Origin: Gammaproteobacteria bacterium | Lineage (GTDB): Bacteria; Pseudomonadota; Gammaproteobacteria; Chromatiales; Chromatiaceae | Length of the DNA stretch: 7,692 bases | Assembly: GCA_019136395.1 (NCBI GenBank) | Contig: JAGVUH010000700.1 | Location: forward strand, 1-7,692 | Direction: 5' to 3' | In this document: positions 1 to 7,223 of the stretch, one piece after another | How positions within the stretch are numbered: position 1 is the stretch's first letter | Layout: every line of letters begins with the position of its first letter | The notes under the pieces: model-generated | Told to the model about the DNA's origin: nothing | Databases searched by the model: none | What the model saw: the letters and a program-made list of their open reading frames with translations, nothing else | Made by a program: the position numbers and the translations under genes

Positions 1-36
1 CGAAATCCGCCTGTGACGGGTATAAAATCCCTCGCC

Positions 37-984
37 ATGGACATCGAACAGGTCAAGACCTTTCTCCAGGTGGCCGCACACGGCAGTTTCCTCGAAGCCG
101 CCAACCGGGTGCATGTCACCCAATCCACGGTCAGCGCGCGCATCCAGAGCCTGGAGCAGACGCTGGGGGCACGGCTTTTCACTCGCAATCGGGCCGGGGC
201 GGCCCTGACACCGGCGGGGCGGCGCTTTCTGCGTCACGCCAAGACGCTGGTGCTGACCTATGAGCAGGCGCGGCACGACGTGGGCCTGCCGAGCCGCTTT
301 CGCGCCAGCCTCACCATCGGTGCCCGGATCGCCCTCTGGGATGAGTTCCTGCCGCGGTGGGCCGCGCGGATGCGCCACCTGGCCCCGGACGTGTCGCTGA
401 ATACCGAGATCGGCTTCGAGGACGACCTGATGCGCCGGGTGATCGCCGGCACCATGGACCTGGCGCTGATGTATGGCCCCCAGCAGGGGGCGGGTCTGCG
501 AGTGGACTACCTGTTCGACGAGACCCTGATTCTGGTGACCCCGGACCCGCAGCCTGCAGTTCTGGTGGGGGGAGAGCGGAACCCTCAACTGGACCGGGGC
601 CAGGACCCCGTGATGGGGGTTGATGACGACTATGTGTACGTCGACTGGGGACCGACCTTCTACGCCGAGCACCGCAAGGTCTATCCGGAGTTCGAGCGTC
701 CGGCACGCACCGCCAACATCGGCTGGCTCGGTCTGCAAATGATCCTGGCCGACGGCGGCACCTGCTTCGTGCCCGAGCGGGTCGCGGCGGCTTATCTGCG
801 GGGGGGATGCCTGCATCGGGTGGCGGGAAGCCCCACCCTGCGGATGCCGGCCTACGTGGTCTACCCCCAGGAGTCGGACAACGAGGTCCTGGCCACGGCC
901 CTGGGGGTGCTGCGGGAACTGGTGGCAGATGAGGAGGTGGCTGGCGGGGTGGCTGGCGGGGTGGCTGGGGCGGTTGGGGGCTAG
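37..984 (+). CDS. LysR-family transcriptional regulator
   Basis: This is a 315-residue LysR-type DNA-binding regulator. The N-terminal winged helix-turn-helix is clear: residues 1-65 contain GSFLEAANRVHVTQSTVSARI (about 16-36), then LEQTLGARLFTR and LTPAGRRFL, the usual LysR signature. Residues about 88-293 form the effector-binding domain (ASLTIGARIALWDEFLP onward), with an extra Gly/Pro-rich stretch near 172-195. I start at the ATG at 37 because the protein then begins MDIEQVKTFLQ, as LysR proteins normally do. An in-frame GTG at 13 would add eight residues, and neither start has an evident Shine-Dalgarno sequence. The C terminus ends in a Val-Ala-Gly-Gly repeat tail beyond the conserved domain. 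It converges on the CBS/nap genes and is not divergent from them, so nothing in the window identifies its target or effector. Its own upstream neighbour lies outside the window. Family call is firm; function unknown. Confidence 0.93.
   Translation: MDIEQVKTFLQVAAHGSFLEAANRVHVTQSTVSARIQSLEQTLGARLFTRNRAGAALTPAGRRFLRHAKTLVLTYEQARHDVGLPSRFRASLTIGARIALWDEFLPRWAARMRHLAPDVSLNTEIGFEDDLMRRVIAGTMDLALMYGPQQGAGLRVDYLFDETLILVTPDPQPAVLVGGERNPQLDRGQDPVMGVDDDYVYVDWGPTFYAEHRKVYPEFERPARTANIGWLGLQMILADGGTCFVPERVAAAYLRGGCLHRVAGSPTLRMPAYVVYPQESDNEVLATALGVLRELVADEEVAGGVAGGVAGAVGG
937..970 (+). repeat. 12-bp tandem repeat in the LysR gene 3' end
   Basis: The unit gtggctggcggg occurs at 937-948 and 949-960, followed by a partial third copy at 961-970. 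It encodes the VAGG-VAGG-VAG tail of the regulator just before the stop codon. The tail lies past the conserved effector domain and looks like slippage-generated low-complexity sequence. Confidence 0.85.
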
Positions 985-1048
985 GATGCCTGTGCCTGGT
1001 GCGTACGATCTGATCCCGGGTCTGTGGTTATAGCCATGGCGGCGTTCC

Positions 1049-1095
1049 GGCTCCAGGGAGCCTGTGTTGGGCGCGATAGAGATTGATACCGCGCC
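1049..1095. other. Weak stem-loops in the convergent gap after the LysR and CBS genes
   Basis: The 116-base gap between the two convergent stop codons (985-1100) contains two short inverted repeats. One is ggctcc (1049-1054) with ggagcc (1057-1062). The other is ggcgcg (1070-1075) with cgcgcc (1090-1095), with a 14-base loop. Neither is followed by a T-run on either strand, so they are not textbook intrinsic terminators. I see nothing else in this gap. Confidence 0.3.
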
Positions 1096-1100
1096 GGGGC

Positions 1101-1739
1101 TCAGGCAGATGCCGGCGCCTCCAGATGGCAGGCGTGGAGGAACTGCTTGCGCAGCAGAAGACCCGCCAGCCGTCCCTCGGGGCTAACCACGGGCATGGCC
1201 CGGCCGGGGTGGCTGGCGAAGGCCTGCATCAACTGCCGGAAGCCGGCTGTCACCGGGACGGTCACCGCCGGGCTGGTCATGAGGTCCGCCACCGGGCGCT
1301 GGCAGTCCGCGGGACTGAGGAGATCCGGCTCGGCCATCAGCCGGGCGAGCAGGGCGAGAAAGGTCTCCGCCCCCAGGGCGCGCAGGACGTCCGTCTCCGT
1401 GAGGATGCCGATAACCTGGCCCGCCGCGTCCACCACGGGCAGGGCCTTCAGCCCCTGACGCACGAAGAGGGGAATGGCCTCCTTGAGCCGCATCGTTGCT
1501 AGCAGGGGCTGGATGTCCCCGCGCATCAGCCGCCCGGCGGTGATACCCCGAAACAGCCGCTCCCGACCGTGGCGATAGGCCAGGTGGTACAGCTCCCGGA
1601 AATCGGCGGTGGAAATGTCCAGATAACCGGGTATCTCACCCATGGCTTCCAGGATGTCCGCATCGGAGAGTTCGATCTCGCCGGCCTCCAGAGGAGGCGC
1701 GGCCAGCTCAGAGGATGCGATGTGGGGCGTTTGCGTCAT
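1101..1739 (-). CDS. Stand-alone tandem CBS-domain protein
   Basis: This is a 212-residue soluble protein with no signal peptide or membrane segment. Residues about 67-122 form one CBS motif (TAGRLMRGDIQPLLATMRL, then LKALPVVDAAGQVIGILTETDVLRAL). Residues about 147-205 form a second (RPVADLMTSPAVTVPVTAGF, then GRAMPVVSPEGRLAGLLLRKQFL). CBS pairs usually bind adenine nucleotides or related ligands and regulate a partner. The N-terminal 25-65 stretch (LSDADILEAMGEIPGYLDISTADFRELYHLA) resembles, from memory, the linker before the CBS pair in HPP-family membrane proteins, but the HPP membrane domain is absent. I chose the ATG at 1737-1739 because it begins a normal-looking N terminus. The frame stays open to 1874, but that extension crosses a stem-loop and reads as non-coding. 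No good Shine-Dalgarno sequence precedes the chosen start. It lies 192 bases downstream of napB on the same strand, so cotranscription is possible but unproven. Confidence 0.8.
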   Translation of the reverse strand: MTQTPHIASSELAAPPLEAGEIELSDADILEAMGEIPGYLDISTADFRELYHLAYRHGRERLFRGITAGRLMRGDIQPLLATMRLKEAIPLFVRQGLKALPVVDAAGQVIGILTETDVLRALGAETFLALLARLMAEPDLLSPADCQRPVADLMTSPAVTVPVTAGFRQLMQAFASHPGRAMPVVSPEGRLAGLLLRKQFLHACHLEAPASA

Positions 1740-1860
1740 GACGGTCAAGTTAATCAGGTATGTCAGTCCGGTCTCTGAGGTTGGACGCGAGGGGTTGCCT
1801 CTGGCCGGGATCGCGCGCCCCATGCCTTGGAGCGGTGCCATCCGAGCCCGGGCGCCAATG

Positions 1861-1900
1861 ATGACGGTTGGCATTGGTTGCGGCCAAGGCCCACCGTCAT
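1861..1900 (-). other. Long imperfect stem-loop between napB and the CBS gene
   Basis: Positions 1861-1877 and 1884-1900 are inverted copies matching at 15 of 17 positions, with a 6-base loop (1878-1883). The outer eight pairs (atgacggt/accgtcat) are perfect. It begins about 31 bases after the napB stop in the direction of nap transcription. No T-run follows, so a classical intrinsic terminator is unlikely. It could instead protect the 3' end of the nap mRNA, attenuate read-through into the CBS gene, or be an operator for that gene. A second partial pairing (ccaatg at 1855-1860 with cattgg at 1872-1877) would compete with it. Confidence 0.6.
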
Positions 1901-1931
1901 GCAGACCTCGATTGCCACCACCCGGCAGAGT

Positions 1932-2393
1932 CTATTTCTTGACCAACGCCTGGAAGGTGTTCTCCACCAGGGGCTCGGCGTCGGCCTGCGGGACATGGCA
2001 CTGGGTGCAGAAATGCCGGTTGCCGACCGGTTTGCTGTGCTTTTTCCCGTTGCGGTCGACGTAATGGGACTTGCTCATGGGCACCGATTTGGCCTCCTCA
2101 TCGTCGTCCTTGGCGGCGGCACCCTCCATGTGGCATTTCAGGCAGCCATTTTCGGTGAGATTGATGTTGTACTTCTCCGTGGTATGGGGGACCAGGGGCG
2201 GTTGCTGCTCGAAGTTGCGCGGGATATTTTCTTTGTCGTTGATGTATTTGAACGGATCCGGCGCCGGCTCGGTGGCGGTGATGGGCAGGTCGCCGCGCAG
2301 TGAATCGATGGTCGTCGCGGCTTGTCCGGGCAGGGTCGCCAGTCCGGTCAGACCGGTGAGCGCCAGGGCCAGAAGGGCTGTGGATGGCTTCAT
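1932..2393 (-). CDS. napB: NapB, periplasmic diheme cytochrome c subunit of nitrate reductase
   Basis: This is the small subunit of the periplasmic nitrate reductase, which passes electrons from the membrane donors to the NapA iron-sulfur cluster. The 153-residue precursor begins with a Sec signal peptide (MKPSTALLALALTGLTGLA, likely cut after GQAA at about residue 26). It has exactly two CXXCH heme-attachment motifs, CLKCH at 84-88 and CTQCH at 129-133. His70 (in PLVPH) and His110 (in KSHY) are the expected distal heme ligands. The VPHTTEKY, SHYVDRNGK and CHVPQADAEPLVENTF segments are typical of NapB. A short acidic run (DDDEE, 96-100) lies between the first heme and SHY. The start ATG overlaps the napH stop as ATGA and has a strong AGGAGGT six bases upstream, so it can be translated both by coupling and independently. 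It is the last nap structural gene in the window. Confidence 0.96.
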   Translation of the reverse strand: MKPSTALLALALTGLTGLATLPGQAATTIDSLRGDLPITATEPAPDPFKYINDKENIPRNFEQQPPLVPHTTEKYNINLTENGCLKCHMEGAAAKDDDEEAKSVPMSKSHYVDRNGKKHSKPVGNRHFCTQCHVPQADAEPLVENTFQALVKK

Positions 2394-3295
2394 GACGATA
2401 CCTCCTGAGGGTGGTTGTCGCCGGTCTTGACCGGTCGGGTGTTAGAAGTGAAACGGGTGGTGAAGGCGAAGACCTCGCGGCCGCAGACATCGATGCAGCG
2501 GCCGCAGTTGGTGCAGTGGCCGGAGAGGATCACCGGCCCCAGGCCCTTGTCCGCCCCCTTGAGGGCGGGTTTGATCACCTGCTGTTCCGGACAGACGGCG
2601 AAGCAGTCCAGGCAGTCGTCGCACCGCTCCCGCTGGAGGGCGCCGACCCGCACCAGGGCAACCTCGCCCAGCAGGCCGTAGAAGGCGCCCACCGGGCAAA
2701 GATGACCACACCAGGCGCGCCGGCCAACGAAGAGGTCGAGGAGGAAGATGGCCGCCAGCACGCCCCAGGCCAGCCCCATCCCGAAGACCAGGCCGCGATA
2801 GACCATGGACACCGGGTTGACCAGTTCCCAGGCCAGGCCGCCGCTGACCGCCGCCAGCAGCAGGATGGCCCCCAGCAATCCATTACGGGTCTGGTCGGAG
2901 AATCGGGCCCCCCCCTTGATGCCAAGCCGACAGCGCAGCCACTCGGCGGCATCGGTGATGGGGTTCACCGGGCAGACCCAACTGCAATAGACCCGACCGC
3001 CGACCAGCAGGTAAAAGACCAGCACGATGGCCGCGCCCAGCACGGCGGTGGCCGCCGGCATCTGGCCACTGGCCAGCACCTGGAGCAGCAGCAGGGGATC
3101 GGTCAGGGGCAGGACCTCCAGGGTCAGACTGGAGGCGAGGTTGCCCTTGACGATCCAGATTCCCAGCCAGGGCCCGGCAAGGAACAGGCCCAGAATGACC
3201 AACTGGCTGAAGCGGCGCGCCAGCAGCCAGCGGTGGGCGCCCCACCAGCCCTTACGCCGGATCGCCTCGGCACCGGGTCGATCGCCGGGTTTCAT
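2390..3295 (-). CDS. napH: NapH, membrane-bound iron-sulfur quinol dehydrogenase subunit
   Basis: NapH is the inner-membrane partner of NapG and is thought to take electrons from quinol for nitrate reduction. The 301-residue protein has about four hydrophobic segments (roughly 31-50, 83-98, 138-157, 168-190). Two conserved CxxxCP motifs lie at cytoplasmic loops: CSWVCP (104-109) and CGHLCP (196-201). Two C-terminal ferredoxin-type 4Fe-4S motifs follow: CDDCLDCFAVCP (225-236) and CTNCGRCIDVC (261-271). This is the full NapH arrangement and the length is normal for the family. The ATG at 3293-3295 is preceded by GGGAGAGGT at good spacing. The gene lies 79 bases downstream of napG and overlaps napB by four bases. 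A polyferredoxin of the related NosR/CcoG group is ruled out by size and by the napG/napB neighbours. Confidence 0.95.
   Translation of the reverse strand: MKPGDRPGAEAIRRKGWWGAHRWLLARRFSQLVILGLFLAGPWLGIWIVKGNLASSLTLEVLPLTDPLLLLQVLASGQMPAATAVLGAAIVLVFYLLVGGRVYCSWVCPVNPITDAAEWLRCRLGIKGGARFSDQTRNGLLGAILLLAAVSGGLAWELVNPVSMVYRGLVFGMGLAWGVLAAIFLLDLFVGRRAWCGHLCPVGAFYGLLGEVALVRVGALQRERCDDCLDCFAVCPEQQVIKPALKGADKGLGPVILSGHCTNCGRCIDVCGREVFAFTTRFTSNTRPVKTGDNHPQEVSS
2400..2406 (-). promoter_or_regulatory. Strong ribosome binding site of napB
   Basis: On the minus strand AGGAGGT lies six bases before the napB ATG, inside the 3' end of napH. It fixes the napB start and suggests efficient initiation in addition to coupling through the ATGA overlap. 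Confidence 0.85.
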
Positions 3296-3300
3296 CGCTT

Positions 3301-3309
3301 ACCTCTCCC
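3301..3309 (-). promoter_or_regulatory. Ribosome binding site of napH
   Basis: On the minus strand GGGAGAGGT lies five bases before the napH ATG, supporting that start. The rest of the 79-base napG-napH gap has only a weak 5-bp inverted pair (agtcc at 3322-3326, ggact at 3340-3344). Confidence 0.7.
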
Positions 3310-3374
3310 GTACATCAGATGAGTCCCCCGCCCAGCGGCGGACTACTTCGGGTATTGGAGCAACTTGCCGCAAC

Positions 3375-4409
3375 TTATATTCCTCCCCCGCGGTTGAGAG
3401 TCTCCAGCGGATTGGCGGGGAAGGGGGAAGCGGCAGCCTCCGGGGGCAGGGGGGCTAGGGCCGAGGGCGATGAGAAGTTCGCCGGTGGCGAGAGAGTGGC
3501 GGGTGGCATAGTTGTGGCGGGTGGCAGCAGTGATCCCGGCGCTGCCGGCGTCGCTGACCCTGGCAAGGCTGACTCTGGCAAGTCAGGCCCCGGCATGCCA
3601 GGCGCCGGCTCCCCGTAGATCAGCCCCCGGCCGCCATGCTCGTAGCGCATCCCCTCCGGCAGGTTATATTGATGCGGCGTGTCGGGGGTAACCAGGGAAC
3701 CACCCGCGTCGGCCTTTTGTTCCCAGCCCAGGCGGTAATGTTGGCCCAGCATCCCCTTGGCCAGGGCGATGGGCAGCACCTTGATCGCCGCCTCGTCGAG
3801 GATGCAGGCCTTTTCGCACTTACCGCAGCCCGTGCAATCCCGGGAATGGACTACGGGGATGAACAGGGCATGCTTACCGCTGCGGGCGTTGTGCTGCTTG
3901 TTGAGGCTGATGGCCTTGCCACGCACCGGGCAGATGTTGAAGCAGACCTCGCAGCGCAGGCCCTGGAAGGCGATGCAAGACTCCTGATCGATGAGTACCG
4001 CCAGCCCCATCCGCGAGTCCTCGATCCGGGTCAGCTTCGGGTCCAGGGCCCCGGTGGGGCAGGCCTTGACGCAGGGCAGGTCATCGCACATCTCGCAGGG
4101 GATGTCGCGGGCGACGAAATAGGGCGTCCCCAGGGCGACCTCGTCGCCGAGCTCGGCTAGCCGCAGGGTGTCATAGGGGCAGTCCCGCACGCACAGGCCG
4201 CAGCGGATGCAGGCCCCCTGAAACAGGGCCTCGTCGTCCGCTGCCCCCGGCGGGCGAATGGCGGTGGCGGGCAAGGCCCGCGCCTGGCGCTGCTGGACGC
4301 CGACCAAGCCCGCGACCAGGCTGACCCCGATCACGGTGCGCAGGCCGTCCGTCAGCCAGCGCCGCCTTCCGGCATCAAAGCCCATTCCGCCTTTGTCATT
4401 GCCGTTCAT
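3375..4409 (-). CDS. napG: NapG, Tat-exported four-cluster ferredoxin, with Pro/Ala-rich C-terminal extension
   Basis: NapG is the periplasmic-face iron-sulfur partner of NapH, passing quinol electrons toward NapB/NapA. The 344-residue precursor has a twin-arginine leader ([10 protein letters not shown], 14-23, then a hydrophobic run and an ARA-type end near 45). Four 4Fe-4S motifs follow: [12 protein letters not shown] (67-78), [14 protein letters not shown] (105-118), a third built from C145, C153, C156 and C160, and [11 protein letters not shown] (192-202). The [18 protein letters not shown] block (249-266) is typical of the NapG end. After it, residues about 268-330 are a low-complexity Pro/Ala/Ser/Leu stretch, closed by [15 protein letters not shown]. 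coli NapG is about 231 residues, so this protein is clearly longer. No strong Shine-Dalgarno sequence precedes the ATG at 4407-4409, and a G-rich tract lies just upstream. A GC-rich 270-base gap separates it from napA. Confidence 0.95.
   Translation of the reverse strand: MNGNDKGGMGFDAGRRRWLTDGLRTVIGVSLVAGLVGVQQRQARALPATAIRPPGAADDEALFQGACIRCGLCVRDCPYDTLRLAELGDEVALGTPYFVARDIPCEMCDDLPCVKACPTGALDPKLTRIEDSRMGLAVLIDQESCIAFQGLRCEVCFNICPVRGKAISLNKQHNARSGKHALFIPVVHSRDCTGCGKCEKACILDEAAIKVLPIALAKGMLGQHYRLGWEQKADAGGSLVTPDTPHQYNLPEGMRYEHGGRGLIYGEPAPGMPGPDLPESALPGSATPAAPGSLLPPATTMPPATLSPPANFSSPSALAPLPPEAAASPFPANPLETLNRGGGI
3496..3582 (-). repeat. Tandem repeats encoding the NapG proline-rich tail
   Basis: Two repeat sets lie close together inside the napG 3' end. 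At 3496-3513 and 3514-3531 two 18-base units share gtggcgggtggca and encode PPATT/PPATL. At 3553-3567 and 3568-3582 two 15-base units differ at one base and encode LPGSA/LPESA. This suggests the tail grew by local duplication. Confidence 0.8.
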
Positions 4410-4440
4410 GGTCGTAGGTTACCGCCAGGTAGGCGCTCAC

Positions 4441-4486
4441 CCCCCTCCCCCCTCCCCCCAACCCCCTCCCACCAGGGGAGGGGGGG
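4441..4486 (-). promoter_or_regulatory. G-quadruplex-prone tract in the napG leader
   Basis: Read on the minus (mRNA) strand, this stretch has successive runs of G3-G6 separated by one or two bases. In order they are GGG, A, GGGGG, TT, GGGGGG, A, GGGGGG, A, GGGGG, ending about 31 bases before the napG start. That fits the four-run G-quadruplex pattern. The C-run of the same repeat lies just 5' in the mRNA, so the hairpin and the quadruplex would compete. An effect on napGHB translation is inference. Confidence 0.5.
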
Positions 4487-4488
4487 TC
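4441..4488. repeat. G/C-tract hairpin repeat, copy 1 (intergenic, upstream of napG)
   Basis: This unit is made of C-runs ending in a perfect 9-bp hairpin, ccccctccc at 4462-4470 with gggaggggg at 4476-4484, around an accag loop. It is the inverted copy of the unit at 4555-4596: the reverse complement of that unit aligns along its length, including the shared core ctcccaccagggg-like block. It resembles the short GC-rich palindromic intergenic repeats common in many proteobacterial genomes, paired head-to-head like a BIME. Confidence 0.8.
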
Positions 4489-4554
4489 TTGTAACTGGCT
4501 GATGCGCCGTGCTCACATCTGGTGGCGTCATGGCCGCCGCTATGTTGCCGCAAA

Positions 4555-4596
4555 GCTCCCTCCCCCCTGGTGGGGGAGGGCTGGGGAGAGGGGGAA
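4555..4596. repeat. G/C-tract hairpin repeat, copy 2 (inverted, nearer napA)
   Basis: This unit contains a perfect 9-bp hairpin, ccctccccc at 4558-4566 with gggggaggg at 4572-4580, around a ctggt loop. G-runs follow to 4594. It is inverted relative to the copy at 4441-4488, with a 66-base spacer (4489-4554). The two copies could therefore also pair with each other as one long stem. The remaining bases of the napG-napA gap (4597-4664) show nothing I can assign. Confidence 0.8.
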
Positions 4597-4664
4597 ACAC
4601 GCCCGCCACCCCCATACCCCTCGCTATGGCAACTGATCGGCATCTCTTGCCTTACCCTAGGCCA

Positions 4665-4680
4665 AAGGCCTTCAGGCCTT
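4665..4680 (-). other. Small stem-loop at the end of napA
   Basis: The arms aaggcc (4665-4670) and ggcctt (4675-4680) enclose a four-base loop and abut the napA stop codon. An overlapping ggcc-aaa-ggcc at 4660-4670 gives an alternative fold. No T-run follows in the minus direction, so RNA-end protection or a processing signal is more likely than intrinsic termination. Confidence 0.45.
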
Positions 4681-7223
4681 CAAGCTTTCATCACCTTCAC
4701 CGCCACCTTCTTGAAATCCGTTTCTTTTGACAGGGGATCAGTGGCGTCGAGGACCAGCTTGTTGACCAGGCGGCTGGCGTCGAAGAAGGGGACGTAAACC
4801 ATGCCCTCGGGCATCTTGTTGCGCCCCTTGGTCTCCACTCGGCAGATGACCTCGCCGCGGCGGCTGGCGATCTTGGCCGCGTCGCCGCGCTTGAGGCCGC
4901 GCCTCTCCGCGTCCACCGGGTTCATGAACACCTGGGCGTCGGGCACGGCGCGGTAGAGCTCGGGGACGCGCCGGGTCATGGAACCGGAGTGCCAATGCTC
5001 TAGCACCCGGCCGGTGGAGAGCCAGAGGTCATATTCCTGATCCGGGGCCTCCGCCGGCGGCTCGTAGGGGGCGGTGATGATATTGGCCTTGCCGTCCGGG
5101 TTGCCGTAGAAGGCGACCTTGGCGCCCTTGGGGACGAAGGGGTCATAGCCTTCGCGATAGCGCCACAGGGTCTCCTTGCCGTTAACCACCGGCCAGCGCA
5201 TGCCGCGCACCTTGTGGTACTGATCGAAGCTGGCCAGGTCATGGCCCTTCTTGGGCCCCTCCAGGCCGAAGATGCGGTACTCCTCGAACAGGCCCTTCTG
5301 CAGGTAGAAACCAAAGGCCTCCATCTCATCGTTGGGATAGACATTGCCGCGGTCGTCCTTCACCTTCTGCTTGGCAAACTTGTTCACCGCCCCATTGGCG
5401 AACAGCACCTCATAGAGGGTCTTGCCGCGATACTGCGGGTTCTTGTCCAGCAGCTCCTGGGGCCAGACCTCGTCGGTCTTGAAGCGCTTGGAGAACTCGA
5501 CGTACTGCCACAGGTCGGACCGACTCTCGCCCGGGGCCTTGACCTGCTGCCGCCACAACTGGGTGCGACGCTCGGCGTTGCCATAGCCGCCCTCCTTCTC
5601 GGTCCACATGGCCACCGGCAGGATGAGGTCGGCGGCCAGGGCGGAGACGGTAGGGTAGGCCTCGGAGACCACCACGAAGGCGGCCGGGTTGCGCCAGCCA
5701 GGGTACATCTCCTCGTTGATGTTGGGCCCGCACTGCATGTTGTTGGTAGTGCTGGTCCAGTAGCAGTTGAGCTTGCCGTCCTTGAGCATGCGGCTTTGCA
5801 GCACGGCGTGATAGCCGATCTTGCCCGGCAGGGTGCCCTCGGGGAGCTTCCAAACCTTCTCGGCGTAGTCCCGGTGCTCCTTCTTTTCCACCACCATGTC
5901 CGCCGGCAGCCGGTGGGCGAAGGTGCCGACCTCCCGGGCCGTGCCGCAGGCCGAGGGCTGGCCGGTGAGGGAGAAGGGCCCGTTGCCCGGCTCGGAGATC
6001 TTGCCGGTGAGCAGGTGGACGTTGTACATCAGGCCGTTGACCCAGACCCCGCGCACATGCTGGTTAAAGCCCATGGTCCAGTAGGAAACCACCTTCTTCT
6101 TGGGGTCGGCGTAGAGCTTGGCCAGGCGCTCCAGGCTCTCCACCGGCACCCCGGACAGCTCCGCCACATATTCAGCGGTATAAGGCTCCAGGGACTTTTT
6201 GTACTCCTCGAAGCTGATCTTGGTCAGGTTGCCCTTGGCGGGGTTCTTGGCCGCCTTCTCCAGGGGGTGGTCCGGGCGCAGGCCGTAGCCGATGTCGGTG
6301 GGCGTGGCATTGAAATTGACGTGGGCGTTGACAAAGTCCCAGTTCACCTGGTCGTTGCTGACGATGTAGTTGGCGATGTAGTTGAGGATCGCCAGGTCGG
6401 TCTGCGGCTTGAAGATGACGCCGTGGTCCGCCAGCTCAAAGCTGCGGTGTTCAAAGGTGGAGAGGACATGGACCTCGCAACCCTCCTTGGTCAGGCGGGT
6501 ATCGGTGAGGCGCGACCAGAGGACGGGGTGGTTCTCGGCCATGTTCGCCCCCCAGAGGACGAAGGCGTCCGCCTGCTCCAGGTCGTCATAGCAGCCCATG
6601 GGCTCGTCGGCCCCGAAGGCGCGCATGAAGCCCACCACGGCGGTGGCCATGCAATGCCGGGCGTTGGGGTCGATATTGTTGGAGCGGAAGCCGGCCTTGT
6701 AGAGCTTGGCGGCGGCATAGCCCTCGTAGATGGTCCACTGACCGGAGCCGAACATGCCCACCCGGGAGGTTACCTCCTCGGGCGGCTTGCCCTTGTTCTC
6801 CTCCAGACTCTGCTTGATCGCCGCCTTCCACTTCTCCGCCATGAGGTCGAAGGCCTCGTCCCAGGACACCGGCTCAAACTGGCCTTCCTTGTCGTACTTG
6901 CCATCCTTCTTGCGCAGCAGGGGCTGGGTCAGGCGGTCCTCGCCGTACATGATCTTGGACAGGAAGTAGCCCTTGATGCAGTTCAGCCCGCGGTTGACCG
7001 GGGCATCCGGATCGCCCTGGGTCGCCACCACCCGCCCGTCCTTGGTGCCCACCAGCACCGAGCAGCCGGTGCCGCAGAAGCGGCAGGGGGCCTTGTCCCA
7101 GCGGATATCCTTGTCCTCCTTTTTCGCCGCGGCGGCCGCCACCCCTGGCAGCACCAGCCCGGCCGCGGCGGCGGTGGCGGCGATGGCATTGCTTTTGATG
7201 AATTCCCGACGGGTCTGGTTCAT
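4680..7223 (-). CDS. napA: NapA, catalytic molybdoprotein subunit of periplasmic nitrate reductase
   Basis: NapA reduces nitrate to nitrite in the periplasm at a molybdenum bis-MGD centre, with electrons entering through one 4Fe-4S cluster. The 847-residue precursor opens with a textbook Tat leader, TRREFIK at 4-10, followed by an Ala-rich hydrophobic run ending near residue 33. The cluster ligands are C47, C50, C54 and C82 (CRFCGTGC...CIKGY), with the bridging Lys at 84. The Mo-ligating Cys is C191 in [29 protein letters not shown] (384-394) and [13 protein letters not shown] (421-433) are hallmark active-site segments of NapA. The C-terminal cofactor-binding domain begins near [17 protein letters not shown]. 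Length and motifs are complete, with no frameshift. The ATG overlaps the napD stop as ATGA and has AGGAGA seven bases upstream. A formate dehydrogenase is excluded (Cys rather than Sec context, Nap neighbours), as is assimilatory NasA (it has a Tat leader). Confidence 0.98.
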   Translation of the reverse strand: MNQTRREFIKSNAIAATAAAAGLVLPGVAAAAAKKEDKDIRWDKAPCRFCGTGCSVLVGTKDGRVVATQGDPDAPVNRGLNCIKGYFLSKIMYGEDRLTQPLLRKKDGKYDKEGQFEPVSWDEAFDLMAEKWKAAIKQSLEENKGKPPEEVTSRVGMFGSGQWTIYEGYAAAKLYKAGFRSNNIDPNARHCMATAVVGFMRAFGADEPMGCYDDLEQADAFVLWGANMAENHPVLWSRLTDTRLTKEGCEVHVLSTFEHRSFELADHGVIFKPQTDLAILNYIANYIVSNDQVNWDFVNAHVNFNATPTDIGYGLRPDHPLEKAAKNPAKGNLTKISFEEYKKSLEPYTAEYVAELSGVPVESLERLAKLYADPKKKVVSYWTMGFNQHVRGVWVNGLMYNVHLLTGKISEPGNGPFSLTGQPSACGTAREVGTFAHRLPADMVVEKKEHRDYAEKVWKLPEGTLPGKIGYHAVLQSRMLKDGKLNCYWTSTTNNMQCGPNINEEMYPGWRNPAAFVVVSEAYPTVSALAADLILPVAMWTEKEGGYGNAERRTQLWRQQVKAPGESRSDLWQYVEFSKRFKTDEVWPQELLDKNPQYRGKTLYEVLFANGAVNKFAKQKVKDDRGNVYPNDEMEAFGFYLQKGLFEEYRIFGLEGPKKGHDLASFDQYHKVRGMRWPVVNGKETLWRYREGYDPFVPKGAKVAFYGNPDGKANIITAPYEPPAEAPDQEYDLWLSTGRVLEHWHSGSMTRRVPELYRAVPDAQVFMNPVDAERRGLKRGDAAKIASRRGEVICRVETKGRNKMPEGMVYVPFFDASRLVNKLVLDATDPLSKETDFKKVAVKVMKA

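Noticed and set aside
19..27. TATAAAAT string before the LysR start as a -10 element.
   Set aside because: No -35 can be assessed because the window begins 18 bases earlier, and the spacing would leave almost no leader. Left unassigned.
1744..1757. Possible FNR box ahead of the CBS gene.
   Set aside because: Only the right half (atcag) resembles the consensus. The left half does not.
1740..1874. Longer start for the CBS gene, adding 45 residues.
   Set aside because: The extension is Arg/Pro-rich, crosses the right part of a strong stem-loop, and has no ribosome site. The ATG at 1739 gives a normal N terminus.
2411..3322. A 303-codon open frame on the plus strand opposite napH.
   Set aside because: Its translation is Gln/Gly/Pro-rich low complexity and is explained by codon bias of napH.
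4441..4600. CRISPR-like or intrinsic terminator reading of the GC repeats.
   Set aside because: There are only two units in inverted, not direct, orientation and no T-run follows on either strand.
4633..4646. FNR-like box between napA and napG (ctgat-cggc-atctc).
   Set aside because: Only 7 of 8 core bases match, and several such matches are expected by chance in a window this size. No promoter elements accompany it.
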